Shown: positions 23,545 through 32,144 of the stretch, in pieces
Layout: each line of letters starts with the position of its first letter
Position numbering within the stretch: position 1 is the stretch's first letter
IMG/VR virus record: IMGVR_UViG_3300020411_002411
Span: 1 to 32,144 of that record
DNA: 32,144 nucleotides
Source: a virus
Reading direction: 5' to 3' (one strand)
The notes under the pieces: generated by a model
Told to the model about the DNA's origin: nothing
Seen by the model: the letters and a program-made list of their open reading frames with translations, nothing else
Databases searched by the model: none
Position numbers and translations under genes: made by a program

Positions 23545-24113
23545 TACAATTTTCTCCTATTTGTGTCTAAAAAAGGTGCTAACGTAGTGGTCAGGGATGA
23601 TTCATTATAGCTAACCAATTCGGCAGCTATTTGGGACGCGTCAAATTGTTTTTGCTGTTTTGGCTTTTTAACAGCTGCATCTAAGTTTTTAGTGGCTAAA
23701 AGAGGACCCATATCTAAATTCCAGAATGGATCGTTACTGTTATTACCCATGTTATTTATAGCAGATATAGCCATTGGCTTAAGCTCTGCTGCTTGAAAAA
23801 TCGGAACATCAATGTTCTGTAAAACTTCTTTATCGGTTTGATCTTGCATTAAAGAATATCGACTGGGCATATCTAGAATCGAACACCCAACAACACTTAA
23901 AATGCACTGGGCCTCTTCTACAATTTCGTTATTGTCTACAGATACAGAATAATGCTTGTCAGAAAAATGTTGATATGCTTGTTTTACTTTCGTGACTTTC
24001 ATCCTAAGAGTCGTGCTAGTCGGTCCACTTTTTAAAGCGGTTCCCCCTATAGGACTTACTGGGTTTACAAGGCGCCCGCCCGCAAGTGATTTCTTTTTAA
24101 GACTTCTCGCCAT
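23544..24113 (-). CDS. Small putative virion-module protein, 189 aa
   Basis: The protein begins MARSLKKKSLAGGRLVNPVS, a basic Ser/Gly-rich head, then LRMKVTKVKQAYQHFSDKHY. The middle contains EEAQCILSVVGCSILDMPSR and a run of hydrophobic and acidic residues (VLQNIDVPIFQAAELKPMAI). It ends in a basic tail, LAPFLDTNRRKL. AAGGAGATAAG is a strong ribosome binding site before the ATG at 24113. There is no catalytic motif or membrane segment. Being between two virion-type genes, it may be a small structural or chaperone protein; I do not recognise it. Confidence 0.77.
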   Translation of the reverse strand: MARSLKKKSLAGGRLVNPVSPIGGTALKSGPTSTTLRMKVTKVKQAYQHFSDKHYSVSVDNNEIVEEAQCILSVVGCSILDMPSRYSLMQDQTDKEVLQNIDVPIFQAAELKPMAISAINNMGNNSNDPFWNLDMGPLLATKNLDAAVKKPKQQKQFDASQIAAELVSYNESSLTTTLAPFLDTNRRKL

Positions 24114-24154
24114 TTTAACTTATCTCCTTATTATTCACTTTGATTCATCCATCC

Positions 24155-27100
24155 TTATATCTCCGTGGCATCTCTCTCAAATTCGGGAATCATCCATCCT
24201 AAGCCGGCCCAATCTAAAAACCACATACCAAACCACTGATCTTCGCCATCCCACCCATTAACAGAGTTCCAATCATCAGTAATATTTTCGTTATATTCTT
24301 CGTACATCTCTAAAATTTCATCTTTTCGATTTGAAAATCCGGATTCGCTACTTAGGGGATACCCTATGTTGTAAATTTCGTGAGCCCTTAAGAAAGTCCA
24401 CCCTATATTTAGCACAGCGTTCGAATTTGATCGATAACCAAGGTCATTGACAACATAATCATAAATCTCTGTGGACGCATGCGGTACGAATGGATTGTAA
24501 TACCCTCCCTCCTCGGTGACCGTTTCAGCTAATGTTTCCATATCTTTTGAGACGAGGCTGTATGTTGTGGCATACTCGTTCCATATTTCAAGAAATTCCT
24601 CTTGATAGTCAGTTAAAAGAACTTTATTAATAATTGACATGTTGACAAGAACATCTCGCGGCCAAGAATTGCCATTTGAATCAGTGGGCAAAAAGCAATT
24701 AAATTTTCTTAATGATTCTAACAATATCATTACTGCATCTAAATGATAACAAAGATCGCTATCATTGGGCACTCTTTCATCAGCAGATGGAATAACTGCC
24801 GCTTCTTCGGTTGTTCCACTGTCATGACCCGGTTTCTGGCGATATTCATAATTTAAACCAGATTCAAACCAGTCATAAACTTCTGTAGTACTACGAAGAA
24901 AGGGCCACCAGTAAAAATCCATTTCTCCAACGATCAGGTTAGCCTGACCTCCGGATTGGGTATCTGGAACGTATATTTTTCGTCGTTGTCTTGCTCCTAG
25001 TTCATAGTCGAGCGATGCTGCGGTGAGCGCAACCGATAAATCAACCAGCAGTTTTCGCCAACGAGTTTTCCACGTGGGATCAACTCCTTCAGCCATAACA
25101 TCAAAACTAATCGATGGGCGTGCAGATGGATACCAAGCACGGTCACTCTCATTATTAATAGGGTATAAACGAGAGGTGTCCTCTAAGCCTATCATTCTTT
25201 GTGGTATTTGTCCAGATTCAGAATAATATAAATTATAAAAGTCCTCCATCTTGGTGTAGAATTCTTGCACATTTTCTAAAAGTCCGTTATAAGGATTGAT
25301 TAAAGCGGCTGTTTCTTTTGCTTGAATCGTAATTGCTTCAACATCATGACCAAATTGAGAAGTTAAAAGGTCTAAATGTGCGTAATACAACGCTGGTCCC
25401 TTGTTCCATGGATATTGATAAGGCAAACTACCTGAATAAGCGGAGGATATTCCTGCTACAAAGAAGTCGTTAAACCTTCCTTCAATATTATTGTAGCTAC
25501 AGTGCTCTTCAGCATATTCTACATATTCTTGAAACTCTTGCATAGCAGTTTGAAAACTTGATGTAAGCGTGCTTACTACTTGTAAACTATTGTCTTGAAC
25601 TTCAACTTCAATTGAGTACATGAACCTATCATTAGGAAAAGTTTCCGTTGTAGAAGTTTTTTTAATATCTTGAATTTCAAAGCATTGAATTCTATAATCA
25701 GAGGGCGGTCCTGAAATATTATACAGGGTATTATCTGAATCATAAATTCTTGTAAGCGTGACGTCGTTGGATGCGCCGGTACTTTCGTCTTCTAAAGCTT
25801 CTTCAAGGTTCCTAATTGAACCAGTAAATACAGTATTTGCATATATATCCCATGCGCGCGGAACAACATATGAATATTGCACTAATTCTGGAAAATCTGG
25901 AGATAACTCTTCGCTAGATGCTAAATGTTCTGCTCCTGTTGAGCTGTTTTCTGAAGAATTATTAAACCAAATACTTCCTGTTCCAAACGCTGACAGTTGT
26001 TCAGCCGGTCCATCTGGCATTGTATTAAGGTAACCCATGGTAGCGACTTCGTGCACGAAATCTTCTGGCACTATATCTGAGTAATCTCCATCTGCGCGCG
26101 TTGAGATAAATTCCCATTTTCTTACCGTTGCAGAATTTACATAGAAACTAAGATTTGTGATTTCTTTTCCAAAAATAGACTCTATAATCTCGACATCTAA
26201 CACTTGAGACAGATTACTGTTATATTTTAAAGCGCGCTCTTGGTCAAATAAAACATATGCCGTTGTGACCGCTGGCAATGACTCTCCATCAGCGGACAAG
26301 GCCATTAAAACCTCACTGCTTACGCACGCATTTTCATTGTATATAACTTTAGTATCTTCGTCATAAACAGAATCCGCCAAAGGAGTCAAAGGAATTTCTC
26401 TTTTATCAACAATAATATTTTTCGTTACTAATTCTTTTGTAACTTTGGCGCCTGCTTTTAATGTTCTATTAAGTTGCAACACAATTGTTTTTATTTGTTC
26501 ATATATCGCAATTGATTTGTCTGGAAAACTTTTTCGATAAATATTCATTTCCATTAATAAACGAGGAGAGAAAATATATTTTGATAATATAGCTTGCATG
26601 GAGGTGACAGCCTCTGCAGTTTGTTGAGTAGGTGCAGTGGTGTTAGCATACCTTCGAGCTAACTCTTGAATCGCTGTAGAAATTGCCTGTATTGACAGCG
26701 CGCTAGTGTCATAATACTGCCCTGTAATAGATTGTATAACAGGTATAGAAACAGGCCGGTTTGTGCCTTCGTACACATACCTAACCATTGGAGATGTATC
26801 TATATTTCCGTCAATAAAAATACTTTGATATGCTAAATCAGAAGTTTGTATTGGAAGCAGTGCTGGATTTATATCGGGAAAAAATGTTTGAGGAAAATGA
26901 ATATAATCGGTCATACTGGAGGATTTTATAAAACCAATTCCAGACGGGGTTTGATCGGAATCGAGTCCCGTTGTAATCTCAAGATTGCTATAGTCAATAA
27001 AAGATGTGAAAGCAAAAAATGTCATACTTTTTTGAAAATACGAATTTAATCCTCTCTCAGTAGAATTAAAAATATTAACACTATCGTCAGCTAGTGAAAA

Positions 27101-27973
27101 AGAATCGACGTTATCACTGCCGAAATTTGGCGTTATCTGGATAGCAGCTCCGTATTTGAGTATGGCATTTCCATTAGTATCATACATTTTATCATCGCCA
27201 AGGATCCAGTTCGTAGAACTATCGCTAGGGTTAAACTTTTCTTGTGTATAGTTTGGGTTGTAGTTGCTGACAACATTATCTTTATTTGTCATGTAGTTAA
27301 GAGAACCTGTATTAACCTCTGCTTCAATCATCGCATCAAACACCCTGGTGACTACACTATCAAACCATTCTCTTCCGTCTGCGTGAATTGTACTTACAAA
27401 ATTATTTGACTCGTCGTACAATGCTGAAAATGGAATAGGATATCCGGAGTTAGCAGAAGTGTCTCCATCGTTTGCGGTTTCTACATAATTGCTCCAATCC
27501 GAACTAGTGACTTCGGATGCTTGGATCGCTAAGGCGAGATCGGCGGCGGGCTCATAAAGTCCATCGTTATTCATATCAAGTCCAGATTGAACTGCTATTC
27601 TATTTAATGTAGAGCCGCTTATGTCCCATTCTAGTGACGGACTATAAACTCCTGTTTCGGCGCCATATTTTAGATAAGAACCAGAGCCTCCGAATGCAGT
27701 TACTGCAAAATTCTCGAATATATCGCTTGTTTGATTTATTATATTTGCTGATTCATTGGCACCATAGACAGTAACTCCATAGACTTGTAAAGTAGAAAGA
27801 TCGCTTTCTATTTGTAGTCTCTGCGAATTGTCATTGTCAGTTCCATTAAGGACAAAATAAAGCCCCAACTCAGCTTCTAGGTATGAATCATATACAGATA
27901 TTTTTTCTATTATAGGAGTGGGCAGCTGTCGCCCAAAAGTACCAAACGCGCTTCCTGAAAAAATTAAAGACAT
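24155..27973 (-). CDS. Very large putative virion protein (1272 aa)
   Basis: The longest complete protein in the window starts MSLIFSGSAFGTFGRQLPTP. The N-terminal third is rich in Asn, Ser, Asp and Tyr and likely beta-type (ELGLYFVLNGTDNDNSQRLQ). A helical middle follows (LLMEMNIYRKSFPDKSIAIY then EQIKTIVLQLNRTLKAGAKV). Next is a segment with LFDQERALKYNSNLSQVLDV, and a C-terminal part with several Trp-rich stretches (GWDGEDQWFGMWFLDWAGLG) before an acidic end. There is no transmembrane helix, peptidase or glycosidase motif that I can support. The size fits a baseplate, tape-like or tail-tip protein. The ATG overlaps the previous stop by 10 bp, with GGAG eight bases upstream. The function is unknown. 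Confidence 0.82.
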   Translation of the reverse strand: MSLIFSGSAFGTFGRQLPTPIIEKISVYDSYLEAELGLYFVLNGTDNDNSQRLQIESDLSTLQVYGVTVYGANESANIINQTSDIFENFAVTAFGGSGSYLKYGAETGVYSPSLEWDISGSTLNRIAVQSGLDMNNDGLYEPAADLALAIQASEVTSSDWSNYVETANDGDTSANSGYPIPFSALYDESNNFVSTIHADGREWFDSVVTRVFDAMIEAEVNTGSLNYMTNKDNVVSNYNPNYTQEKFNPSDSSTNWILGDDKMYDTNGNAILKYGAAIQITPNFGSDNVDSFSLADDSVNIFNSTERGLNSYFQKSMTFFAFTSFIDYSNLEITTGLDSDQTPSGIGFIKSSSMTDYIHFPQTFFPDINPALLPIQTSDLAYQSIFIDGNIDTSPMVRYVYEGTNRPVSIPVIQSITGQYYDTSALSIQAISTAIQELARRYANTTAPTQQTAEAVTSMQAILSKYIFSPRLLMEMNIYRKSFPDKSIAIYEQIKTIVLQLNRTLKAGAKVTKELVTKNIIVDKREIPLTPLADSVYDEDTKVIYNENACVSSEVLMALSADGESLPAVTTAYVLFDQERALKYNSNLSQVLDVEIIESIFGKEITNLSFYVNSATVRKWEFISTRADGDYSDIVPEDFVHEVATMGYLNTMPDGPAEQLSAFGTGSIWFNNSSENSSTGAEHLASSEELSPDFPELVQYSYVVPRAWDIYANTVFTGSIRNLEEALEDESTGASNDVTLTRIYDSDNTLYNISGPPSDYRIQCFEIQDIKKTSTTETFPNDRFMYSIEVEVQDNSLQVVSTLTSSFQTAMQEFQEYVEYAEEHCSYNNIEGRFNDFFVAGISSAYSGSLPYQYPWNKGPALYYAHLDLLTSQFGHDVEAITIQAKETAALINPYNGLLENVQEFYTKMEDFYNLYYSESGQIPQRMIGLEDTSRLYPINNESDRAWYPSARPSISFDVMAEGVDPTWKTRWRKLLVDLSVALTAASLDYELGARQRRKIYVPDTQSGGQANLIVGEMDFYWWPFLRSTTEVYDWFESGLNYEYRQKPGHDSGTTEEAAVIPSADERVPNDSDLCYHLDAVMILLESLRKFNCFLPTDSNGNSWPRDVLVNMSIINKVLLTDYQEEFLEIWNEYATTYSLVSKDMETLAETVTEEGGYYNPFVPHASTEIYDYVVNDLGYRSNSNAVLNIGWTFLRAHEIYNIGYPLSSESGFSNRKDEILEMYEEYNENITDDWNSVNGWDGEDQWFGMWFLDWAGLGWMIPEFERDATEI

Positions 27974-29028
27974 AAGCCAGGCTCCGTGGTGATACCATAA
28001 ATATCAGCGAACACAATTATATCTTCATCCTCTTCATCTGTGCAGTCAAAGTCTAGATCAATATAATAAGAAGTTTTATCAAATACACTAATCCCTTTGC
28101 AAGCTAATTGAGGATTTACATTTTGATCAACAACAATATCAAAATAGTAAGAAACATCATCGATAGTGTTATTGAAATTAGCTGCAGCGGGGAACGGCGA
28201 ATCCATTGAAGTAGGGGCATATTTAGAAACTTTTTCTTTGACCATAAACCCATTTACCACTTGAGAGTCTTTATTTGGAAAATACTTTCTTTCAAAAGTA
28301 TCTTGCAATCCTCCAGAAACCGCATTGCTTGTTGGCTGATCTTTTTTAACACAAAAAATCTCTACTTCAAAATTATGATTTAATAGTTGAGTATTAACTT
28401 CTTCCATATAGACAATTGGATCATTCATTATTAACTCAATAACAGTATCATCTGAGAAAGGTCCAATTCTATTAAATAAATTTCGCACGTTCTTAGGATC
28501 TGGATCCCAGCCGGCCGGAACTACTTTCTTTGTATATGAGGCAGTTATGTATATTTGAGGTATTTCTATAGAATTTCTTTCATCAGCTTGTGTGCTTGCA
28601 CTAATTTCGCTTTGCAGCATGGCCACTTTCCATGCAGGATGAGAATTTTTATTTTGAGATTCTAAAAAAGCATCTCCAATTGCTTTTATGTTTTTTCTTA
28701 AGTTTTCTTGCGGCAATTTAGCCGAAGGGGTTCTTTGATGAGAATAAAAAGTGAATACCTCATCCTCATCCATTTCGAGTGTATGTGTTCTCTCAGAGGG
28801 ATCTCCATAATTAATCATTGTCTCAAGATACGAACTTTCCTCTTTAATTCTTTTTTTGATATTATTTTGTGGCTCTTGAATTCCTGCAGATTGCGCATCA
28901 TATAATATATTGTCATCTAAAAATGAGTAGTATACTGGTTGAAAACTTCCTACTGATAGTAAATGCTTGCCATATGGCGAAAGTTGAAAATCTATGACTT
29001 GCTCTTTTTTATCTAAAATTTTAGCCAT
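27964..29028 (-). CDS. Putative virion structural protein, 354 aa
   Basis: The N-terminus is MAKILDKKEQVIDFQLSPYG followed by KHLLSVGSFQPVYYSFLDDN and ILYDAQSAG. I have the impression that this signature recurs in large marine phages, without a functional name. The body has PQIYITASYTKKVVPAGWDP, then VIELIMNDPIVYMEEVNTQL and FEVEIFCVKK, alternating beta-type strands. It ends with DLDFDCTDEEDEDIIVFADI, an acidic stretch, then YGITTEPGLCL. The N-terminal phrase on a sample of residues and length recalls the 329/347-aa pair (short N-terminal L-x-x-G-[KR] module), but I cannot align them firmly. The ribosome binding site is GGAGG within the previous gene's Gly tail. Confidence 0.82.
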   Translation of the reverse strand: MAKILDKKEQVIDFQLSPYGKHLLSVGSFQPVYYSFLDDNILYDAQSAGIQEPQNNIKKRIKEESSYLETMINYGDPSERTHTLEMDEDEVFTFYSHQRTPSAKLPQENLRKNIKAIGDAFLESQNKNSHPAWKVAMLQSEISASTQADERNSIEIPQIYITASYTKKVVPAGWDPDPKNVRNLFNRIGPFSDDTVIELIMNDPIVYMEEVNTQLLNHNFEVEIFCVKKDQPTSNAVSGGLQDTFERKYFPNKDSQVVNGFMVKEKVSKYAPTSMDSPFPAAANFNNTIDDVSYYFDIVVDQNVNPQLACKGISVFDKTSYYIDLDFDCTDEEDEDIIVFADIYGITTEPGLCL

Positions 29029-29030
29029 TC

Positions 29031-32000
29031 TTAATACCCTCCTCCGCCCATAGAGCCGCCGCCAGAGTTATTTCCGCCATTATTATTGCGACTTGTAGTG
29101 CGCTGTACGCGGCTTGTTGTATTTTGAAGATTGTTAGTTCTGCTCGACCTAGTAGATTTTTTAGCCATCCTTCTTGAGCCTGTTTTGGTTTTAGTAGTTA
29201 CGGTGTGATTTGTAACCTCTTTATAAAGAGGGAAAGAATAATTTTTTATAGGACCTTTTCCAAGCTCAAGTGGCTTAATAACAGTCGAGCCAGAAATCAA
29301 ATTTGCATTTATTATATTATTGTTTTTAAATAAAATCTTAGTATCAACTTTAATTAGCTCTACAAAAGATAAATAATCATACGGCCAGTTGTATCCAATA
29401 TTGTATGAAGTTTCTTGATTATTAAATGCCTCAATAGGTGTTCCAGTAAATTTGCTATTTTTAAATGGCACATTTAAAAACTTGGGCGCGATTCCTTCTG
29501 TAGCTTGTGAAATCGTTAGATCTTCGTATATTGTTTTTGCACGTTGCTTCACTTTAAATACCATCCAGCGCAAGTTTTCATTATCAGCTAGTATATCAGC
29601 ATTTAGCAATTCTGTGTCTAATAATTCATGCGCTATAGATTGTTTTTCAAATTCCATTTTTGCATAATCTTCATGTGCGGTGTTCTGCCACCAATGTGCT
29701 AAATCATCTTTTGTTACTTTATATTCAAATTCAAAAATATACATTGCGATAGGATCTAGATTTGGATTAGAAACAAAATCTAATTGCGGGGGTAATACGT
29801 ATCTCTCCATTTTTTGAGCCAGCTTTCGAATTGATTCTCCAGCTGCATTTAAAGAATTGTCGTTTACAATTTCTTTATATCTTTCAATGCTAATAAATTT
29901 CTTTCTTTCTTTAAGATAAGTTTTACTCAATTTTCTTTCAATGCTTGGTTCTATTGATTCAACAATGTAAGGGACAGCCACAACTGCTTCTCTAATTGTT
30001 TTTTCTTCTTGAATTTGTCCAAGTCTAGCCTGCTGAGATGTTTTATTAAATCCAAACAAATCTGTTAAAGATTTTACATTTTGATACGCATATGCGCCCT
30101 CACCATCAGCGTTATATTTGTTGTAAGCGCTGTTGTTAATTAATACATCATAATGATATCTTAACCAGTTTTCTGGGACATCTCCAATTTCCATAAAGAT
30201 GCCTTTATTGGGGCTCTCTGGTAAGTTGCCAAACTGATGCCACATGCCATTTGGTGTACTTGTTGATGCAAATGTAGGTTGTGTTTTATTGTTATCATAA
30301 TTAATCGGATTAACGCCCTCATCGTTAAAGTTCATCATAGGTGTTTCAAACTTAGGTTGAATAATCCAACGAGAACCAGCCGTTGTTGACAACTGTTTAT
30401 CTAATATGCCGTCTTTGTTTAGTTCAAATCCTTGAACTTCTTCAACGCCAAGAAGATCTATACTCGCAGATATTTGCATAGCGTTGTGATTAATGTTGTG
30501 GCCACCATAAGGTGTGTAGACAGTTTCTACTGCGGGGTCATAAATTAATTTTGATTGATACCCAGGATCACAACGACGATAAATTAACTCTGCTTCAGTT
30601 AAAATGTCATTAACAGATTTTGCAGTGCCGTCAGAAGTCCAAACAACGTCTACCCAAGCTTCTCCGTTGGTGTAAGGAGGAGTATATATCCAATTGTAAC
30701 CACTAAGTGAATCAAGTGGGTGATAATCTTGTTGAATTTCACCGTTGCTAGTGCCAGATTCCCCCGTAATGTTCCGTGGACCTAGAAAAGCTGGTCCAAA
30801 AGCAGAAGGGCGACTATACAGAGTAAATGTTTCTTTAAGATTTGTTTGTTGACGCGGATCTTGAGGAAGTTCAAAACTGCCGCTTGTATCAAAAATAGAA
30901 TCGTTAGTATTCCAAAGAGCGCCACCGATATCAGAATAACCATAGTTATTACCGGCAGAACTAGATTCTTGAGAGTAAATTCTACCAGTGTTGAGTGATC
31001 TTTTAAGTTTAATTCTAGCAGCGTAAGTGCTTCCACTTGGTACAGTAATGTTGTCTGGCATTACTTGTGATTGTAACTTAGTAAATTGTTTTCCTTCAAG
31101 CCAAAAATCTGCCACCTGTCCAAAAAAGTTTTGCGCCATCATAGTATATAATTCATCAGAGGAGCCACCAATTAATCCTGCTCGTACTCCTGGAAGAGAT
31201 GCTGATGGGTGTGGTTCGATATCGGCAATTAAAACATTGTTCAAATACTTTTCAGGCTGTAATATTGTTTGGAAAGGTAGTCTTTGATCTGCTACTCCAC
31301 CGATAGGAGGATAGCCAGACGATGACAGAGAGCTAGAAAGTATTCGAGTGCCAGGATAAATTCCGTAATTCTGAGTTGCTAGGTTTGGAGTATCCATGAC
31401 TCCATCGACCTCGCCATAAATATTTTGGTATGAAATTTTATTGTGATCAGTGATAATTGCGTAATCTACCGCCATTCCAGATTTAATTGAATTATACATA
31501 ATTCCAGGAGAATAAAGCGCTTGGATAAGCGGCCTTATAATACCGCTCGATTGTTTGGCTGGAGGTATCAGGTTAAAAATTTCAGAGCCAGATTTTTCGA
31601 TAGTGGTGCCTGAATTGTTGACAAAGGTGGCGTATAGCCTATCAAGATAGCTAGATTTAAACTGAGCAGCTAAATCCATGGTTCGTTGCGCAGGGAAAAA
31701 GCCTTTATACGGGTTAAATCTTTTAATTGCCGATACTTCAATCATAATCTCTTTTGCGGCTAATCTTGATTGATCTTTAATATTAAGAAAATCTTTTAAG
31801 AATTCAGAGTTGGTATATGTCTTATAAAATTCTGAATTGCTACTGTTCTGAGAAGTGCCTGGAATTTCAAACCAATTGGTCTTATTGCTTGTATTGTTTA
31901 AAAGATCCGAAACGTGTTCACTGATTCTATACTCAGGAACCACTACGTAGTCTTTTGCAACTTTCATCAATTCATATTTAAAATCATCATAGTTGTTAAA

Positions 32001-32144
32001 CCATGGAGCAGTTGGTGTTCTTTCCCACTGAGTGGTCGTACCCGAAACAACTAATTTTCCTGCTAAAACATCACTTTGATAAGCTGCTTCTCCACCAAAT
32101 AATTGTAATTGTTTTGCTGTGTCGAAAATCTCTGAACTGCTTAA
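29031..32144 (-). CDS. Large putative virion protein, N-terminus off the right edge, GGGGY tail
   Basis: The frame is open to the window's right edge, so at least 1038 residues are visible; a TTG at 31970 is internal and not the start, since coding sequence continues upstream (WERTPTAPWFNNYDDFKYE). Notable segments are GFFPAQRTMDLAAQFKSSYL and LIQALYSPGIMYNSIKSGMA then VDYAIITD near the visible start. Further on are a Tyr/Asn-rich beta-type middle and a helical part (ERYKEIVNDNSLNAAGESIR). The C-terminus becomes a basic Ser/Thr/Arg/Asn-rich tail (RRMAKKSTRSSRTNNLQNTT) ending GGGSMGGGGY. It lacks recognisable catalytic motifs. It is probably a major tail, baseplate or vertex component; the specific role is unknown. 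Confidence 0.85.
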   Translation of the reverse strand, partial: LSSSEIFDTAKQLQLFGGEAAYQSDVLAGKLVVSGTTTQWERTPTAPWFNNYDDFKYELMKVAKDYVVVPEYRISEHVSDLLNNTSNKTNWFEIPGTSQNSSNSEFYKTYTNSEFLKDFLNIKDQSRLAAKEIMIEVSAIKRFNPYKGFFPAQRTMDLAAQFKSSYLDRLYATFVNNSGTTIEKSGSEIFNLIPPAKQSSGIIRPLIQALYSPGIMYNSIKSGMAVDYAIITDHNKISYQNIYGEVDGVMDTPNLATQNYGIYPGTRILSSSLSSSGYPPIGGVADQRLPFQTILQPEKYLNNVLIADIEPHPSASLPGVRAGLIGGSSDELYTMMAQNFFGQVADFWLEGKQFTKLQSQVMPDNITVPSGSTYAARIKLKRSLNTGRIYSQESSSAGNNYGYSDIGGALWNTNDSIFDTSGSFELPQDPRQQTNLKETFTLYSRPSAFGPAFLGPRNITGESGTSNGEIQQDYHPLDSLSGYNWIYTPPYTNGEAWVDVVWTSDGTAKSVNDILTEAELIYRRCDPGYQSKLIYDPAVETVYTPYGGHNINHNAMQISASIDLLGVEEVQGFELNKDGILDKQLSTTAGSRWIIQPKFETPMMNFNDEGVNPINYDNNKTQPTFASTSTPNGMWHQFGNLPESPNKGIFMEIGDVPENWLRYHYDVLINNSAYNKYNADGEGAYAYQNVKSLTDLFGFNKTSQQARLGQIQEEKTIREAVVAVPYIVESIEPSIERKLSKTYLKERKKFISIERYKEIVNDNSLNAAGESIRKLAQKMERYVLPPQLDFVSNPNLDPIAMYIFEFEYKVTKDDLAHWWQNTAHEDYAKMEFEKQSIAHELLDTELLNADILADNENLRWMVFKVKQRAKTIYEDLTISQATEGIAPKFLNVPFKNSKFTGTPIEAFNNQETSYNIGYNWPYDYLSFVELIKVDTKILFKNNNIINANLISGSTVIKPLELGKGPIKNYSFPLYKEVTNHTVTTKTKTGSRRMAKKSTRSSRTNNLQNTTSRVQRTTSRNNNGGNNSGGGSMGGGGY
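29040..29045 (-). promoter_or_regulatory. Shine-Dalgarno embedded in Gly codons
   Basis: GGAGGA on the minus strand encodes two glycines of the GGGGY tail of the upstream large protein and, with the following GGG, lies at suitable distance before the ATG at 29028. Confidence 0.75.

Noticed and set aside
31968-31970. TTG at 31970 as start of the large right-hand gene
   Set aside because: The reading frame continues without stop to the window edge with normal protein-like sequence, so the gene is truncated by the window.

Overview
This window looks like an internal piece of a large, tailed double-stranded DNA phage genome with T4-superfamily packaging genes, probably from an uncultured aquatic or marine source. 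Every gene I can support (30) lies on the minus strand. The genes are packed tightly, mostly with ATGA or TAATG stop/start overlaps, and the sequence looks AT-rich by eye. I see no tRNA, CRISPR array, integrase, transposase or long non-coding stretch; the longest gap is 76 bases. A spanin-like protein suggests a Gram-negative host, but the host cannot be named from the sequence.

Layout in the direction of transcription, right to left. (1) 32144-15326: ten virion-type genes. They include three very large proteins (one running off the right edge, plus 1272 and 941 aa), two tandem paralogue pairs (347/329 aa and 360/430 aa), and two proteins ending in the same Gly-rich tail GGGGY. None matches a named tail or baseplate family that I can defend. 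(2) 15317-13832: a RuvC-like resolvase and a DnaG-type primase (CHC2-like zinc finger plus TOPRIM). (3) 13822-12496: two proteins with short conserved N-terminal tags. (4) A consensus sigma70-type promoter (TTGACA-N17-TATGAT) at 12459-12487. It drives a single-polypeptide Mre11-Rad50 (SbcD-SbcC) fusion that starts at TTG, then a tagged ParB/sulfiredoxin-like protein and an FtsZ/tubulin-superfamily GTPase. (5) 7209-3098: small genes that include more tagged proteins, a lysis-like membrane cassette and a zinc-ribbon protein. Two of them (44 and 52 aa) are very short. (6) Large terminase, then the portal protein, which runs off the left edge.

The most interesting signal is a set of seven unrelated proteins between 3.6 and 13.8 kb that carry short N-terminal tags of three types. 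All three types end in a hydrophobic-[ILM]-x-E pattern. Two of them reproduce the spacing of the T4 capsid-targeting sequence MKTYQEFIAE, which the prohead protease removes. If the comparison holds, this phage packages a cargo of diverse proteins, including a ParB-like one, with its DNA. Other points of note are the fused nuclease/ATPase, a tubulin homologue next to a ParB-like protein in a phage with T4-type packaging genes, and a 27-bp direct repeat that brackets one tagged gene like a recently inserted cassette.
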